Positions 42,768-54,320 of a stretch of DNA of 64,000 nt are shown piece after piece. The position numbers and the translations under genes were made by a program. The notes under the pieces are model-generated. The model ran no database searches. It worked only from the letters and a program-made list of their open reading frames with translations, and was not told the DNA's origin. The stretch's first letter is position 1, and each line of letters begins with the position of its first letter. The DNA lies in assembly GCA_029721435.1 (NCBI GenBank), contig CM056576.1, forward strand, positions 65,367,876 through 65,431,875, given 5' to 3'. The stretch comes from Gymnothorax reevesii (lineage: Eukaryota; Chordata; Actinopteri; Anguilliformes; Muraenidae).

Positions 42768-44604
42768 AACAGAGCCAAGGAGAAAAGAGAACGCATTGAT
42801 CAGACCTATTATGCTGCCAATTCCTCACACTGTGTTTTTCTCTTCTCATATCCTAGCTGATAATGGGGAGACCCAAAAGACTGTCAGGCACAACAACAGG
42901 AGCACTCCTCAAACAAAAGGCCAGCACAATCATTATTAGCTCCCATGCATTTTAATGTAATTGATGTTGTAGGTTGAGACATCAGCCGTGAATATCCCAG
43001 GCAGTCTCTTCTACTTGTTTTTAGGGGAGGAGGTCTTGCTTTCAGTAATGACAAATTCACACCTTGGAAGAAATAAAACAACGCGGTAATGTGCATCTCG
43101 TCGCTTGTTTGAGGATGCTGCCCCTCAGAAATACCACTTCGCTTCACACATTAGCTGGTTACAAAGAGGGAAAGCTAATGTATCATCTAATTGGGCCAGC
43201 CACTGCATCTGATTTCTCTCAATCAGACTATTAGTTTGGTAATTACCCATCTGCCTCGGGTGGAGAATGGCAAGCTGAACACACAGCTAATAACTCACTC
43301 AAGGGCTCTTCAGCATGACAAGATGAGCCTGGTGCTGGAGGATGCAGCCTCAAACTATTTCAGCATGGAGGTGAAAACACAGCCTAGCATGAGTTTGCCA
43401 ACTTGCCAATATGAGTTTACACAACTATTTACTTTAACACAAAACATAACTCTCAGCATCCCCTCCTCACCTCCTACCCCACTCACCTGTACTGCATTTG
43501 TGCAGCAGTGTGGGAGCTGAACGAAAACATTTATGTCTGTTTTACAGATCTGAAATTAAAACAGAAGCTAAGAGTGATAAAGCAAGACGTAAAACCCTTA
43601 TATTTTGAAAAATAATGAACAATTTGAAAATCTAAATGCATAAAATATTCATAGTTTTTTACAATTACTGCTGATGATATCAATTTTTATTTATTCTGTA
43701 CAGCTGAACACCAATATGGCTGTTCCTTTTAGATGTGCAATACTTTTGGGTTGTTTCCCCTTAAAAATTGTAACCAATTAATCACAAATCATTTGCTTGA
43801 TTATTCTTTACCTTTTGAAGTGGAAATAATTTATTCACCAGTTTTTGTTTGACTAAATACGGCTTTAGTATTCATTCTAAAATTAAGGATTCCATCCTAT
43901 TAATACATTTTTTCTCAAAAATTTAAGGTAATTTATAAAAATTTAATTTAACTTTACAGTTGAACTGAAGTTTGTGGCAATTTTAGTAAAAATATGGTTC
44001 AAAAACACTTGAAAGAATGTCACAAATTTCAGAGTGCAGGAGCCACATGCAAATCACAGACAAGTGGTAATGGTGTCTTAAATAGATAGAGGATAGGAGT
44101 TCAATGTAGGAATGAGTATAATCAGAAGACAGTCTTAGGTCCGGCGAGAGTGAACAAGTACAGCGGAGGTGTAATGATTCCTGCTACCCAGGGATAAAAT
44201 AAAGGCACCAAGAGTGTAAATAAAGATGGAGGACCCACATGCAAGGACATGGACTTTTATTAAGTAAACTAAGTGCTCAAATGAACACAAAGAATAAAAC
44301 TCAACAGGGGATAAAAACAGAACTGGGAGTGCTCTAAACGAAAATATTACTTAGTGAGGCTACCTGTCTGTCCAGGGAAAAACTAAGGTATGAATAGCAA
44401 GGGGGATAATTAAATTAAAACCAGGTGATAATATGAGTAAGGCGTAAGTGGGGGATAATTGAATAACTGAGAAAGGCAGATAGCCACCTTGAATGCGTCC
44501 AAGGGGGAAGGGCATTACAGGAGGTCAGGATAGGCGTAGTGGAATGTTCAGATCCGAGATCAGAAGCTGGAGTGTCAAGCTGAATAGATCAAGGCCTGTA
44601 ACGC
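42313..44604. other. No gene; GT microsatellite
   Basis: Non-coding by inspection. A (GT)n tract lies at about 42733-42766. Around 44170-44590 a stretch starting gtgtaatgattcctgctaccc has an LTR-like look, but no repeat partner is in the window. Confidence 0.45.
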
Positions 44605-44616
44605 AGATCCAAACTT

Positions 44617-45083
44617 TTTTTTTTTTTATTTGGCATCTTCAATCCCACCGAATCTGGAATGTCCAGTTCAAGAACTATGTACAAGGCTTGCTTGTATGCG
44701 ACCCAATGTTGCCTTCTTTGGGAGAGCGAGACAGCTCGTGGCTCTCCTCCGAAGCACACGCTTCTTTCTGTCAGCCGCAGCTTCTTTACACTCATTGATC
44801 GATACCTCACTAGTTCAGAATGAGGACGGAGGATAACCGAACATGAGGAAGCTTAGAATCTTAGTGACGGGCGGCCGGTTGGCCAACAGGAGGCGCTTGA
44901 AGCAACAAACATCGCAGCTACTTTTTGTTATCCCATCCCAGCAGTCCCTTCCCAATTTGTATTCCCTGCAACACAAAGCCAATTTTGTGTTGCTCTAAAA
45001 AAGCTGCCGACCACTGCCGGCCGTGGTAGTCACTACTGCTCGGCAATGAGGCGCCTTAACCGAGTGAGCTAACCCGGAAGCTA
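44617..45083 (-). repeat. tRNA-derived SINE with poly(A) tail
   Basis: On the minus strand it begins gggttagctcactcggttaag, where tagctcactcgg is a good tRNA A box. It ends ccaaataaaaaaaaaaaaag. A direct duplication flanks it: agatccaaac (44607-44616) and agatctacac (about 45084-45093), 8 of 10 identical. Length is about 467 bp. The first part aligns to 8361-8577, where a B box is kept. A 300-bp body follows the tRNA head. Confidence 0.68.
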
Positions 45084-45093
45084 GATCTACACT

Positions 45094-47199
45094 TTGAGAC
45101 TTGGATTAAGAAGGAAGTGGAAGAAGGATCACTCACCACATCTGCAGCCTCTGAGAAGAATTTCCCAACTAGACTCACTTACTTGACTTTCAGAGCCGAC
45201 AACAACAACAGTCTCTATCAAAGAGGAGACAAAAACCAGGAGCTTACATTCGCGCTACAACTTAAATACAAGATGACCATCAACAAAGTGGAAAACAGTT
45301 TGCAAGCACAGGGAGGAAACACAAAAGGGAGAGCAGTAAAATGAGATAATAATGAAATATTGAGAATAAATTGATGAAACGAAAACTGAAACTGATAAAG
45401 TATGACTAGACCGCAGGGTAAAACAATTAATAAAACACTCAGGACGCGAAAAAAGGCATGCAATTTGTTTTGATTGGTAGTATTTTTTAGGATTTTGTCT
45501 ATATTGGAATGCTTTTGCATACTTCACATGGTTTGGAATAATCCAGTGATACTGGACATGGGAATTCCATTTTGATATCATAAATATTCTAGAAATGCTA
45601 TCAGCACAGATACCACCATGAGCCCGACGAGGCCTAAGTTATATAATAGATGAAAATGATATTACGACCTCTGAGCGCGACACAGTGACCTCTGTAGCGA
45701 GACACTAAAAAACACAGCACAAACTAGGTGGAAGACTGGGTCAAAGCCAGCCCACTGGGCAGTGCTTTTATTAACGTAAACACGAAAGGAGCAATAACTG
45801 TGTCTACTAGAGTAACTTGAAAAAAAGTTAAAAAAACTGTCGGAACTTTGGAGCCATGCGGCATATCCCTCGGTTGCCGACCAGATGGCGCTACTCAAGG
45901 GATTTCTTTAGGGGATCTCACTTTGTGCAGGCTTTGTGGGTCACTGTCGGAGTCCCCAGTCTCACCACCATCGGAATCTTAGAGGAGAAAAGACATACAA
46001 GTAGTTAGATACACGTTTTACATCCACATTCCTCGCCAGCATCCTCTCAATTGCCTGGTTCTCTCTTTTTAGCTGCAGTCGGCTCCGATTAAGATGAGAT
46101 GCAGCTGTTTCACTGGGGGCACCCTTACCCCATGCCCACTTAGCCTCATGACTCACAGGAGGTGGGAACTGTCCAGCGTCCTGTAAGTCTGTAGAGTGCT
46201 GAACCGGTGTTGGCTCTCCTGCCACTGTCCAGGATGCTGAAGGTCTGCTTTGCAGCGGGAATTAGGGGAAGGGGAATCAGCTGTTACGGGCATGCTGATG
46301 TGGCCGCACCCCGATCTGCAACACCATCGATGGGAGTGGTTCTTTCAAAACTTAATGTTATACAGTAAATTAGCTGCACGTTAACATGGTAATTAGAACA
46401 CACAAGATCAACTACAATACCAATGCTGCCACTGTCAGTTGGCATTCTGGTATACGCTCAAGACAGTTGTGCTCAAATTTTTTTAACAGCATGGCAGTGT
46501 CTGATTGTTCATCCGCCCATCCATCCCAAAATGGCAGCTTAATTCTGAAATCTACACCTACAGCTTTGGTCAAATTGAACCCTTTGTTGCATGTTGTCCA
46601 ATATTTTGGACATAAGTTAAGTGGGGTTTATTTTCGCTAGGCTCATACATACCCTGAAAACACAATATGCACATTTTACTGGACATTTCCAGATAATTTC
46701 CTCACTAGGTGCCTCTCTGATTAGTCACATGATTTACCACGAACACTCACAATGGTTGCATCCACAAGTAAGAGGTAAGTTGACTAAAGTCAGAAATAGT
46801 CTTATATTGTTTAAGTTTTGATCAGACTTTTTCTGTTGGGGGATTGAAATATATTATACAGCGCAAACTGAAAACACATAACCTATGTAATGCATGTCTA
46901 TTTGTTGGAATACCTCTGAGTCTATGCTCTATCAAAAATATTGGACATTATGCATGCCTAGTAAATCGCTCAAATAAGCAATGGCCAGAAAACAGAAAGA
47001 TCATCATACATATCAATGACCAGGTTTCGTCAACTTGACATTATTTCTGTCTCTCCGCATGCATAATGTCTAAAATACTGGATGGCAGTGTGTATTCCAC
47101 ACGCATGATGTCAAAAATAATGAACAGACAGACCACCCACTTGCACCCACTTTTGTCAGTATCTCTCCTAAAGCTACTTGTCCGTTTACTTTAGGACGC
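45094..47199. other. No gene recognised
   Basis: Contains a minus-strand frame at 46225-45962 (LQLKRENQAIERMLARNV), without a recognised family. Nothing else is supported. Confidence 0.4.
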
Positions 47200-47459
47200 G
47201 AAAAAAACAAATATTTCTCTTCCAAAAGACAATGCAACCAGAAATCAGTGGGTCGCTTTTTTTGTTTGCTGGCAGCAAACAGCCACGGCCAAAGGGAACG
47301 TTAGCTGTTTGTGCTCAGCATTTCACCAAAGACAGCTTTGTCAATAAAGGATCATTCGACACAGGATAAGCGTTTCAGCTGCTTCTCAAACCTGCAGCAG
47401 TTGCATTGATCAAGTGCTTGGAGCCACAAGCTGTTAGTAACCATATAACAGCAAATAAT
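47200..47459 (+). pseudogene. THAP-domain exon relic
   Basis: The frame around 47300 reads LAVCAQHFTKDSFVNKGSFD, then a TAA, then AFQLLLKPAAVALI. This matches the C-terminal half of the THAP zinc finger: the CxxH pair (CAQH), the FTKDxFV block, and an AVPT-like end (PAAVALI). A consensus splice donor gtaagtg begins at 47460. The in-frame stop indicates decay, unless the stop is a sequence error. THAP domains occur in host factors and in P-element-type transposases; the source here cannot be decided. The first zinc-ligand Cys pair is not clearly visible. Confidence 0.5.
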
Positions 47460-47909
47460 GTAAGTGAAGCTAACGTGTTACAGGTGGCTAGCAGGACCAT
47501 TAGCGATAGTTAACACTAACAATTGGCCTCAAACGCAGGCTTTGTAAAATATCTGAAGATAAAGCGCCTGTTGCTGTCATGACTGTCCGTGACTCACAGA
47601 CACAGAGGCTAAAAGTTGCTTTTACTGCATGGGCCAACCTGACGTGATAGCCAGTTCATTGCGGCTATAGCACAGCGGTTAATGTAGCCAAGTTACTGTT
47701 GCTAATGTTTGTGTCCTAATTATGCAAGTGATATCTGGGGAAATTCTACAGAAGGTGTGTGAACATAAACCTGAGTTGAAGCTAACTTTTAATACTTGTT
47801 TGTACAAAAGTAATTTGGATGCTTGGTACAACTGTTCACAGTAACAGAACTTGCTGTCTGTACAACCTGTATTGCAAGGGTTTGTCTCTGTGGTTATGAC
47901 CGCTCGGTT

Positions 47910-49200
47910 ACCAGCAACTGCATGTTAGTTTGCGTGTCGTGGTAATTAAAAATGCTCCTGATCGGTATGCTTGTGTTACTTTGGTAAGCATCAATTAGGC
48001 AGTTTCATCATAACGTTGCCCAATTGTAGCCACTACAGTTAGTGATCGCTTCACTTGACTGGGATCAGCCGGCTACTTCACAAATGTCTGAGCAAGCTCT
48101 GTGGCGCTACCATGAAAGCAATGCGAAATGCAGAAGCTCTGCCGGTTTACAAATGCTTTCTCTGCATTACATTCACATAATTTCATCCCCCTTTAGAAAT
48201 TGTTGTGGCTAATAAAAAGCCGAAAAAAGGAGGAGATTAAATCGGTAATTCTTTCCTGTAGAAGTGATCAATTCTCCACATAAGCAACTTGTCCGCGATA
48301 ACGGAACTTACAGTCTGCAAAACTGTATTATATTCATAACATAACCGAGCTCTCTCTAGCTGTCATGTGCTATCCATAAAGCTGCATTCACATCAGACAC
48401 GAAACAAATTTTTTGCAGACAGATTAGCCTACATTCAAAGTCAATGCAAAGACGCGAATACACATTATGGGCATATCAGGCAGCTATCACACTGGACGCG
48501 AAATTAATTTTTCACAAGACAGATTAGCTACATTCAAAGTCATTGCAAAGATGCGAATGCAGGCATTATTGTCACGTTACGCAGCTTTCACACCGGACGC
48601 AAAACAAATTTTTCACGCCACAGATTACATTCAAAGTAATGACAGCTTATCAGCTACTGCATGTTAGTTTGCGTGCTCTGCATATTAAAAATGCTCCTGG
48701 TTAACTTACATGCAGTAATTCTGATCGGTATGCTTGTGTTACTTCGGTAAACATCAATGTGGCAGTTTCATCATAACGTTGCCTGATTGTAGCCACTACA
48801 GTTGAAGCTAACTGGAGATATGCTGTATGTATCTGCCGAGTTGGGCTGCAGTTGGACCAGACGTAGATTTTGCAGAGCTTGGGGTGTGTTTTTGGGTGCT
48901 TATGAAACAATCGCTTCACTAATCCATGACCGGGGTAAGCCTGATACATCTCCAATGGCTGGGTAAGCTCTCTGATTCTACGGGTAAAAGCAATAGGGAA
49001 GCGCACAGACGAACGTGTTCAGTATAACAAACGCTGCATTGCCATCGATTGAATATTAAATTCTTTCCTGTAAAAGTGATCGATTTGCTAGCTCCACATT
49101 AGCAACGGTTCACGCAGATGGAACTCACAATCTGTAAACCCTGTATTATGTTCATGACATAACCAGAGCTCTGTCTAGCTCTCGCACGCTATCCATAATG
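47910..49200. repeat. Local tandem duplication, unit about 0.75 kb
   Basis: 47915-48050 matches 48645-48802 (actgcatgttagtttgcgtg, tcatcataacgttgcc, gtagccactacagtt). 48240-48380 matches 49045-49195 (attctttcctgta, aactgtattatattcat versus ccctgtattatgttcat, ctatccataa). The blocks are in the same order and orientation, with the Harbinger-end array between. No coding. Confidence 0.65.
48380..48635 (+). repeat. Three tandem Harbinger-like ends
   Basis: Three direct copies of a 100-bp unit begin at about 48380 (agctgcattcacatcagac), 48480 (agctatcacactggacgcg) and 48583 (agctttcacaccggacgc). Each continues with aaacaaatttttc-like sequence, a cagattagc block, and cattcaaagtca...caaagacgcgaat. 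They match one arm of the palindromic MITE at 30222-30388. A TAA lies just before the first. Confidence 0.7.
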
Positions 49201-50200
49201 CGCTCATTTTCTGTGAGTAAAAGCTACTTATTCTGAAGCAATAAGTAAACCATTACCATGGGCCGTTTAGCTTGGAGGTTTTGCCCCTCTGTCATATACC
49301 TGTGCGTAAGCTGTTCATTTCTATACACTAACAACACACCACAGCTATGCACATAAACCAGCCAGTCCTAATACACACCAAAGTCCGTAAGATGTTGGTT
49401 TACTTTTAGCTGCCCCTCACTGTCCATGTTTCCCTCTAAACTCAGACCCACCGGATTTCTAAGGTCTTCGGTCTACACTTGGGCATGTTGACCCGTTCTA
49501 CAAATGTGTCTATATGGAGTGGATTCTAGCTTCCCCTGCATCCTAGCTAGGAGTAGTAAAACCGCTGTACTCACCAACTGTTGCCGTAGCAAACTGTAGC
49601 CGATAGCAAATTCGTGCTTGAGCTACCAGACTTTTGCACTGCGTCCTCCACGTTCGCCGTTGCATTTATTAGAACAAGTTGATTCCATTAAATCTGTACA
49701 CATGAACTGCGTTTTATAGCAGAATTTCCCTGCTGATTCCTTAGCTCAGATGGCAGACACGTCTTACGTTTCACTGTGACACTGCATCGTCCTGCCTAGA
49801 TCCGCCCTCCACAGAGCTGGCCAGGCAGAAGAAAGTGGGCACACGGGGACCGGGGGCAATAGCGGAAGAGCCACCCCAATGAGGCGTTTCAGGCAGAGAC
49901 TACTATGGACTGCAAATGGGGTTTTTTGTAGATGGCAGTAGGAGCGAAATAAGTACCCCTTTTTTACTTTGCGTGATCAGGAGTACTCTAGGGGAGTCGG
50001 AAAAATAGCATATTAGGAAACCTTTAATGACCCGACGATAGATGGGCTGTACGTACGTTGTCAGAATCATTGCAAATATAGCTAGCGTAGGAGTTTGATG
50101 TCCAGTGGCCAAGGATTTTAATTAAGTGGTCCGGCACTCTCCGCTTGGATGCTGTGGCGGCAGCGCCAATGTGAAAATGTGCCCGGGAAAGTATTTAGGC
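49201..50200. other. No gene recognised
   Basis: No convincing coding or repeat structure seen beyond the end of the duplication. Confidence 0.4.
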
Positions 50201-50620
50201 GAAATATTGGATCTAATTCAATTCAATTCAATTCAATGTATTTGTATAGCGCTTTTCACATATGGACTGTCACAAAGAGGCTTTACGTTACCTTCTCCCG
50301 GCCAGCTGTGCCTTTCGAGTTAGCCACCTGCCAGCTGTGCCCGTCTTCTCGTCCTGTGCCTGCCCTCTGCCTTTTGTCTCCAGCCTCTGTCCCAAGCTCC
50401 CCCGTTCCTGAGCTTCCTGAGTTTCCCCTTCCGAGTTGCCCCTATTCCGAGTCTGCCCCTGTCAGTTCCCGAGTCTGCCCCCTGGTGTTCCCTTCTATTA
50501 GTTTTGGATTCCTGAGCTCTCCTTCCTTCAGTGCAGTTGCACGGTGTTTCTGTTCCCCGTTTTCCCCTTTAGATTTTTTCTGGTTTTATTTAATAAATAT
50601 TTTTGGATCCCTGCATATAA
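50201..50620 (+). repeat. Dispersed repeat start and LTR-like fragment
   Basis: An (ATTCA)n tract (about 50211-50236) leads into tgtatttgtatagcgctttt, as at 24060. From about 50292 to 50613 a pyrimidine-rich stretch with many cctgagttcccc-type blocks ends ttttatttaataaatattt with an aataaa signal; this resembles the R-U5 end of fish Gypsy LTRs. It abuts the hAT MITE. Confidence 0.45.
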
Positions 50621-51146
50621 AAAGATGGACAAAGCAACTGAGACGTCATCCATTGGTTTCAGCATACCATTTAGGAAGCCTCGATTTTAGCAATTTGAAT
50701 TGCGCCATTTTGTCATTTTCAATCCAGATGCAATTCCTATTGGACGAGAGCGTGAATTGAATATCCAGGGAGGAGCAAGGGCTAGATTTACGTGTGGATC
50801 TGACCGTATCAGACAAGGACCAGAGGATAGCCAGGCCCCTAAAGCATATTCTTGCTTTATCCTTTATTCTAGTCTATTTGGGACCATATTTTACGAAAAT
50901 GAACATCATGATATAATGAAGGAGACTTGAAACTTGTGATAGGTACGATAAAGTAATGTGGGAAGTCATTATTAAAATAATAAATCAGGTGGGAAAGTAG
51001 GGTCATTTTCTCATAGACTTCTACAGGATTAAACGTCTTTCTACAACCACCGACGTCGCCATTAAATAGAATGCAAATTTTGGAGACTACCGCATTGGCC
51101 TCAGTTTTCAGACCAAGTGCTGTGTCCGTCTTTTTATACAGTCTAT
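50614..51146. mobile_element. hAT MITE, copy 2
   Basis: Aligns with 41247-41794 for nearly its whole length (aaaagatggacaaagc, catttaggaagcctcgatttt, ...tttttatacagtctat). The left terminus has lost a few bases (catataaaaag). No duplication is readable. It lies 38 bp before the hAT transposase start at 51184. Confidence 0.7.
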
Positions 51147-51183
51147 TGCTCCAACACCCCACACGAAAACATTTAAACTGAAA

Positions 51184-52663
51184 ATGGATAAGTTCTTGAC
51201 GAGAGGAGTTAAGCCAAACAATGCTGACCAACAGCCACCAGATTCTTCCAGTGCTAGTACCAACAGTGCCGAGTGTGACCTAGTCACACACAGACATACA
51301 GAAGATGCAAGTGGCAGTGCTAATAAAAAGCAAAAATTGTCTGAAAAAAGTATTGGAAATATGAAGACAGTTACCTGAGCTATGCCTTTGTTAAATTTCC
51401 TGGAAACAAAGGATCATCACAACCACAGTGTGTAATTTGCTCTCAAGTCCAATCCAATGAGTGCTTGAGACAGTCAAAATTGATGAGACATTTACATACT
51501 AAACATGGCCATTACAAGGACAAGCCCAGGGTATTTTTTGAGCGAAAGGCAAGAGAACTTATAGTTTCGCAAGCGGAGATGAAAAGGAGTACTGTTGTGG
51601 ATACGATATTGCTTAAATTTTCATATGTCATAGCCCAGAAAATTGCACAAGAGAAGAAGCCCCACACTTTTGGTGAAACTTTGATTATGCCTTGTGCAAC
51701 TGAGATAGTCAAAGAATTATTTGGAGAGGAGAGGGTCAAGCAGGTAGGAAACATTCCGATATCAAATGAGACAGTTAAACGCCGCATCACATCAATGTCG
51801 GAAGATATACTGGGACAGAGCGTTACTCTCCTTCAGGGAAATGATTTTGCAATACAGATTTGATAGACGTGTCTAAAATGTCACATATGCTCAGGTACGT
51901 TCGCTATAAATGGGAAAATGATATACGGGAAGATTTTTGTTTTGCAAAGATCTCTAGACAGCTATAACAGCAAAAGACATTTTTGAAGCACTGGACGATT
52001 TTATGAGATCCAATGCAATAAGCTGGACGAACTGCATCAGGGTGTGCACGGATGGAGCCACTACAATATCAGGCAGACACTCCAGAGTATTTAAAAGAAT
52101 AAAAGCTGTCGCCCCCCTGTGCTGTCTCAATGCATTGTGTTTTGCACAGAGATGCGCTTGCAGCAAAGGACATTGGTTCCGGGCGACACAAGGTGTTGAA
52201 CAATGCTGAGACCATTGAGAACTTTGTTAAAGCTAGGGCCACAAACTCTAGGTTATTCACTTCCCTGTGTGAGGAGGCGGGTTCTGACCACCATTTTTTG
52301 CTTATGCACACGGATGTGAGATGGCTCTCCCGGGGAAATGTTGACGTGCCTGTTCATTCTCAGGGAGGAACTACATGTATTCCTTTCAGACAAGAGACCT
52401 GAACTGGCTGAGCTCATCAAGGATGAGAAATGGCAAGCCCAACTCAGCTACCTTGCTGACATCTTTAATGAAACAAACAAACTCAACAAAACAATGGAAG
52501 GTGGAAACACAAACATCATCAACCAGCATGAGAGAGTGGGGGCTTTCAAAAGAAAGTTAGAAATGTGGAAAGTTCGAGCTTCATCAGGAATCAGTGATAT
52601 GTTCCATCAGTTGCATGGCTTCCTCCAGGAGAAAGAGATGGATTTCAGAACCATTAAGCACCA
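51184..52663 (+). pseudogene. ZBED5/FAM200-like hAT transposase (relic)
   Basis: MDKFLTRGVKPNN opens a 64-codon frame ending at a TGA (51376). After frame damage a BED-type zinc finger reads PQCVICSQVQSNECLRQSK then LMRHLHTKHG (51423-51500). Next comes KPHTFGETLIMPCATEIVKE, ISNETVKRRITSMSEDI, VCTDGATTISGRHSRV, LFTSLCEEAGSDHHFLL, HTDVRWLSRGNV, and LSDKRPELAELIKDEKWQAQ to about 52660. This is the order in ZBED5-like hAT-derived proteins. The C-terminal hAT dimerisation domain is missing. Multiple frameshifts and stops exist, so it is not functional. The end at caccaggtaac could be a truncated exon edge. Confidence 0.78.
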
Positions 52664-52767
52664 GGTAACACTTCATTTATTCATTTATTCATTCAGTCAT
52701 TATATAGGTCTGTGCTTGTGGGTGTGTGTTCATTTATTCGTATTGAGGCCCTGGTATGTGTGCGCTC

Positions 52768-52830
52768 AGTGCTTTAAGTGGAAAAAAAGAAGTTCCGGTA
52801 CTCCCCCTTTTCAACTGCTGGCAGGTAAAT
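52768..52830 (+). repeat. hAT terminal fragment
   Basis: cagtgctttaagtggaaaaa followed by agaagttccggtac matches both ends of the element at 27474-29670 (cagtgcttgaagtgg). A single terminus only. Confidence 0.6.
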
Positions 52831-53349
52831 TAGGCGGTGAGCGATCGGTACCAGCAGATCATTAAGTGATACATTCAAATAGTAGAACATGATGCTGATT
52901 TTAAGAAAAATCATCCTGTATTAGGTACGTAAGAAAGAAAAACAGATCCAGGGGATTGCAGTGCATTTGATACCTTTTGAAAGAGCTCGAAAAGACATTT
53001 AAAATGGTCTTTGAAGTTTTATGTTGTGATTCTGCTGTCTGTCATGTTCTGTCCTGCTTTGCCATGCTCATGATCAAAACATGGCAAGGTAAATCAGAAC
53101 AAGTTTGCCATATTCTGTTTTATTGGTATTTGATTCATTGCAATGTCTGACTTTTCTTTGATATACGTATTGTGATTTGGTAACTTAGATTTGTTCATTT
53201 ATTGTCTTAGTCTACTTCTCCATATTTTGCATCCTACCATAGTATTATTCCGGTCCATGTTTTTGCTTTCCATTATGCATTGCACTTTGTCTCCCCCTGT
53301 CTGGTCTCTTGTATTGTCACAGCTCTCAGCCGCAGTATGCGTTTAACTT

Positions 53350-53640
53350 CTTCAGGTGATTTAATGGTTTCTGGTTTCAATCTTCCTTTCAATCTCGTTT
53401 GCTTTCTTCACCTTGCTTTTCTATTTTACTAGCCATAATAACAGTTTGTTATTTTCGCTAAAAGTTACTAACACTAACTAACATTGTATATAATACTAAC
53501 TTAGTAACGAGCACTAAGGGATTGTATAGTTTCACTTACTATTTGATTAACAAGCTCTCAGCACTCGCCCTGTTCTAGTCTCCGCCTCTTGTCTCTCCTC
53601 TGCTGCATTTTCTGTGGAATCTCCACGCTTGATCACGCTA
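53350..53640 (+). repeat. Repeat R, copy 2 (uninterrupted)
   Basis: Continuous copy of the sequence split in copy 1 by the hAT element: it reads ctaacttagtaacgagcac across the insertion point. It proves that copy 1 was once contiguous. Confidence 0.65.
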
Positions 53641-53689
53641 TCCTTTCTCTCATTGTCTATGCACGTTAGAACTCCTTGACCGGAGCCGT

Positions 53690-54320
53690 ATGTTTGTCTA
53701 TAGGAATGTCTTGTGCTCCCTGCCCACGTTTTTGGCTTTTGCCTATTTCATGTAATTAGGTTCTCCCCCTTGTTCCACCCTCTGTAATTAGTCTCATTTC
53801 CAGCACCTGTGTTTGCGTACCATGCGATTCCCCCCAGAGTGTATATTAGGAGTCTTTTCACAGATCTTCCCCGTCAGATCGTTTCCTCAGTCTTCTTGTG
53901 CCACGGTTTCTCTCGGCTTGATCTCTTAGTGATAACCTTTCTGACTGGACTGCCCGACTTTTCGATTTTTGCCTTTGTGGTTTTGGATTACTGTTGCATC
54001 TGTGTGTTTTGACCTTTCTTCTGCCTGACCTCGAGATCCATGATTGCTGCCCTGGTTACGATTCGGATTATGCCCATTGGATTCTGGTTTTGCTTCTTTG
54101 ACATACCTGTACCTGTGAACCAGACCCATTTCTGTCTGACAATGATTACTGCGATTACTGCCCTGTTTTTGATTCTATTTTTGCCTAACTGAATTGTGAT
54201 TTTTGGAGTGTAGACTTTGTACCCTTTGCCTTCTGCCCTTCGGGGGTCTTCCCCTTTATTAATAAAACAAGATTTACTGCATTGCTTGGTTCTCATGACC
54301 GGTTCCTGATCGCACCCTCA
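53690..54320 (+). repeat. LTR-like sequence
   Basis: Related to 26278-26768 (attaggtt, gtcagatcgtt, tctgactggactgcc, gcccattggattctgg). A TATA-like gtatattagg near 53839 and aataaaac at 54261 are consistent with an LTR. End points are uncertain. Confidence 0.5.

Noticed and set aside
44866..45083. Functional tRNA gene
   Set aside because: Only the A box is intact, no cloverleaf can be closed, and the unit is followed by a SINE body and poly(A).
45962..46225. Minus-strand frame with a Lys/Arg-rich segment
   Set aside because: No family recognised and no supporting exon structure; left as unknown.
50149..50760. 203-codon frame through 50.1-50.8 kb
   Set aside because: It runs through a dispersed repeat, a pyrimidine-rich LTR-like stretch and the start of a MITE; the Pro/Ser/Cys-rich composition reflects CT-rich DNA.
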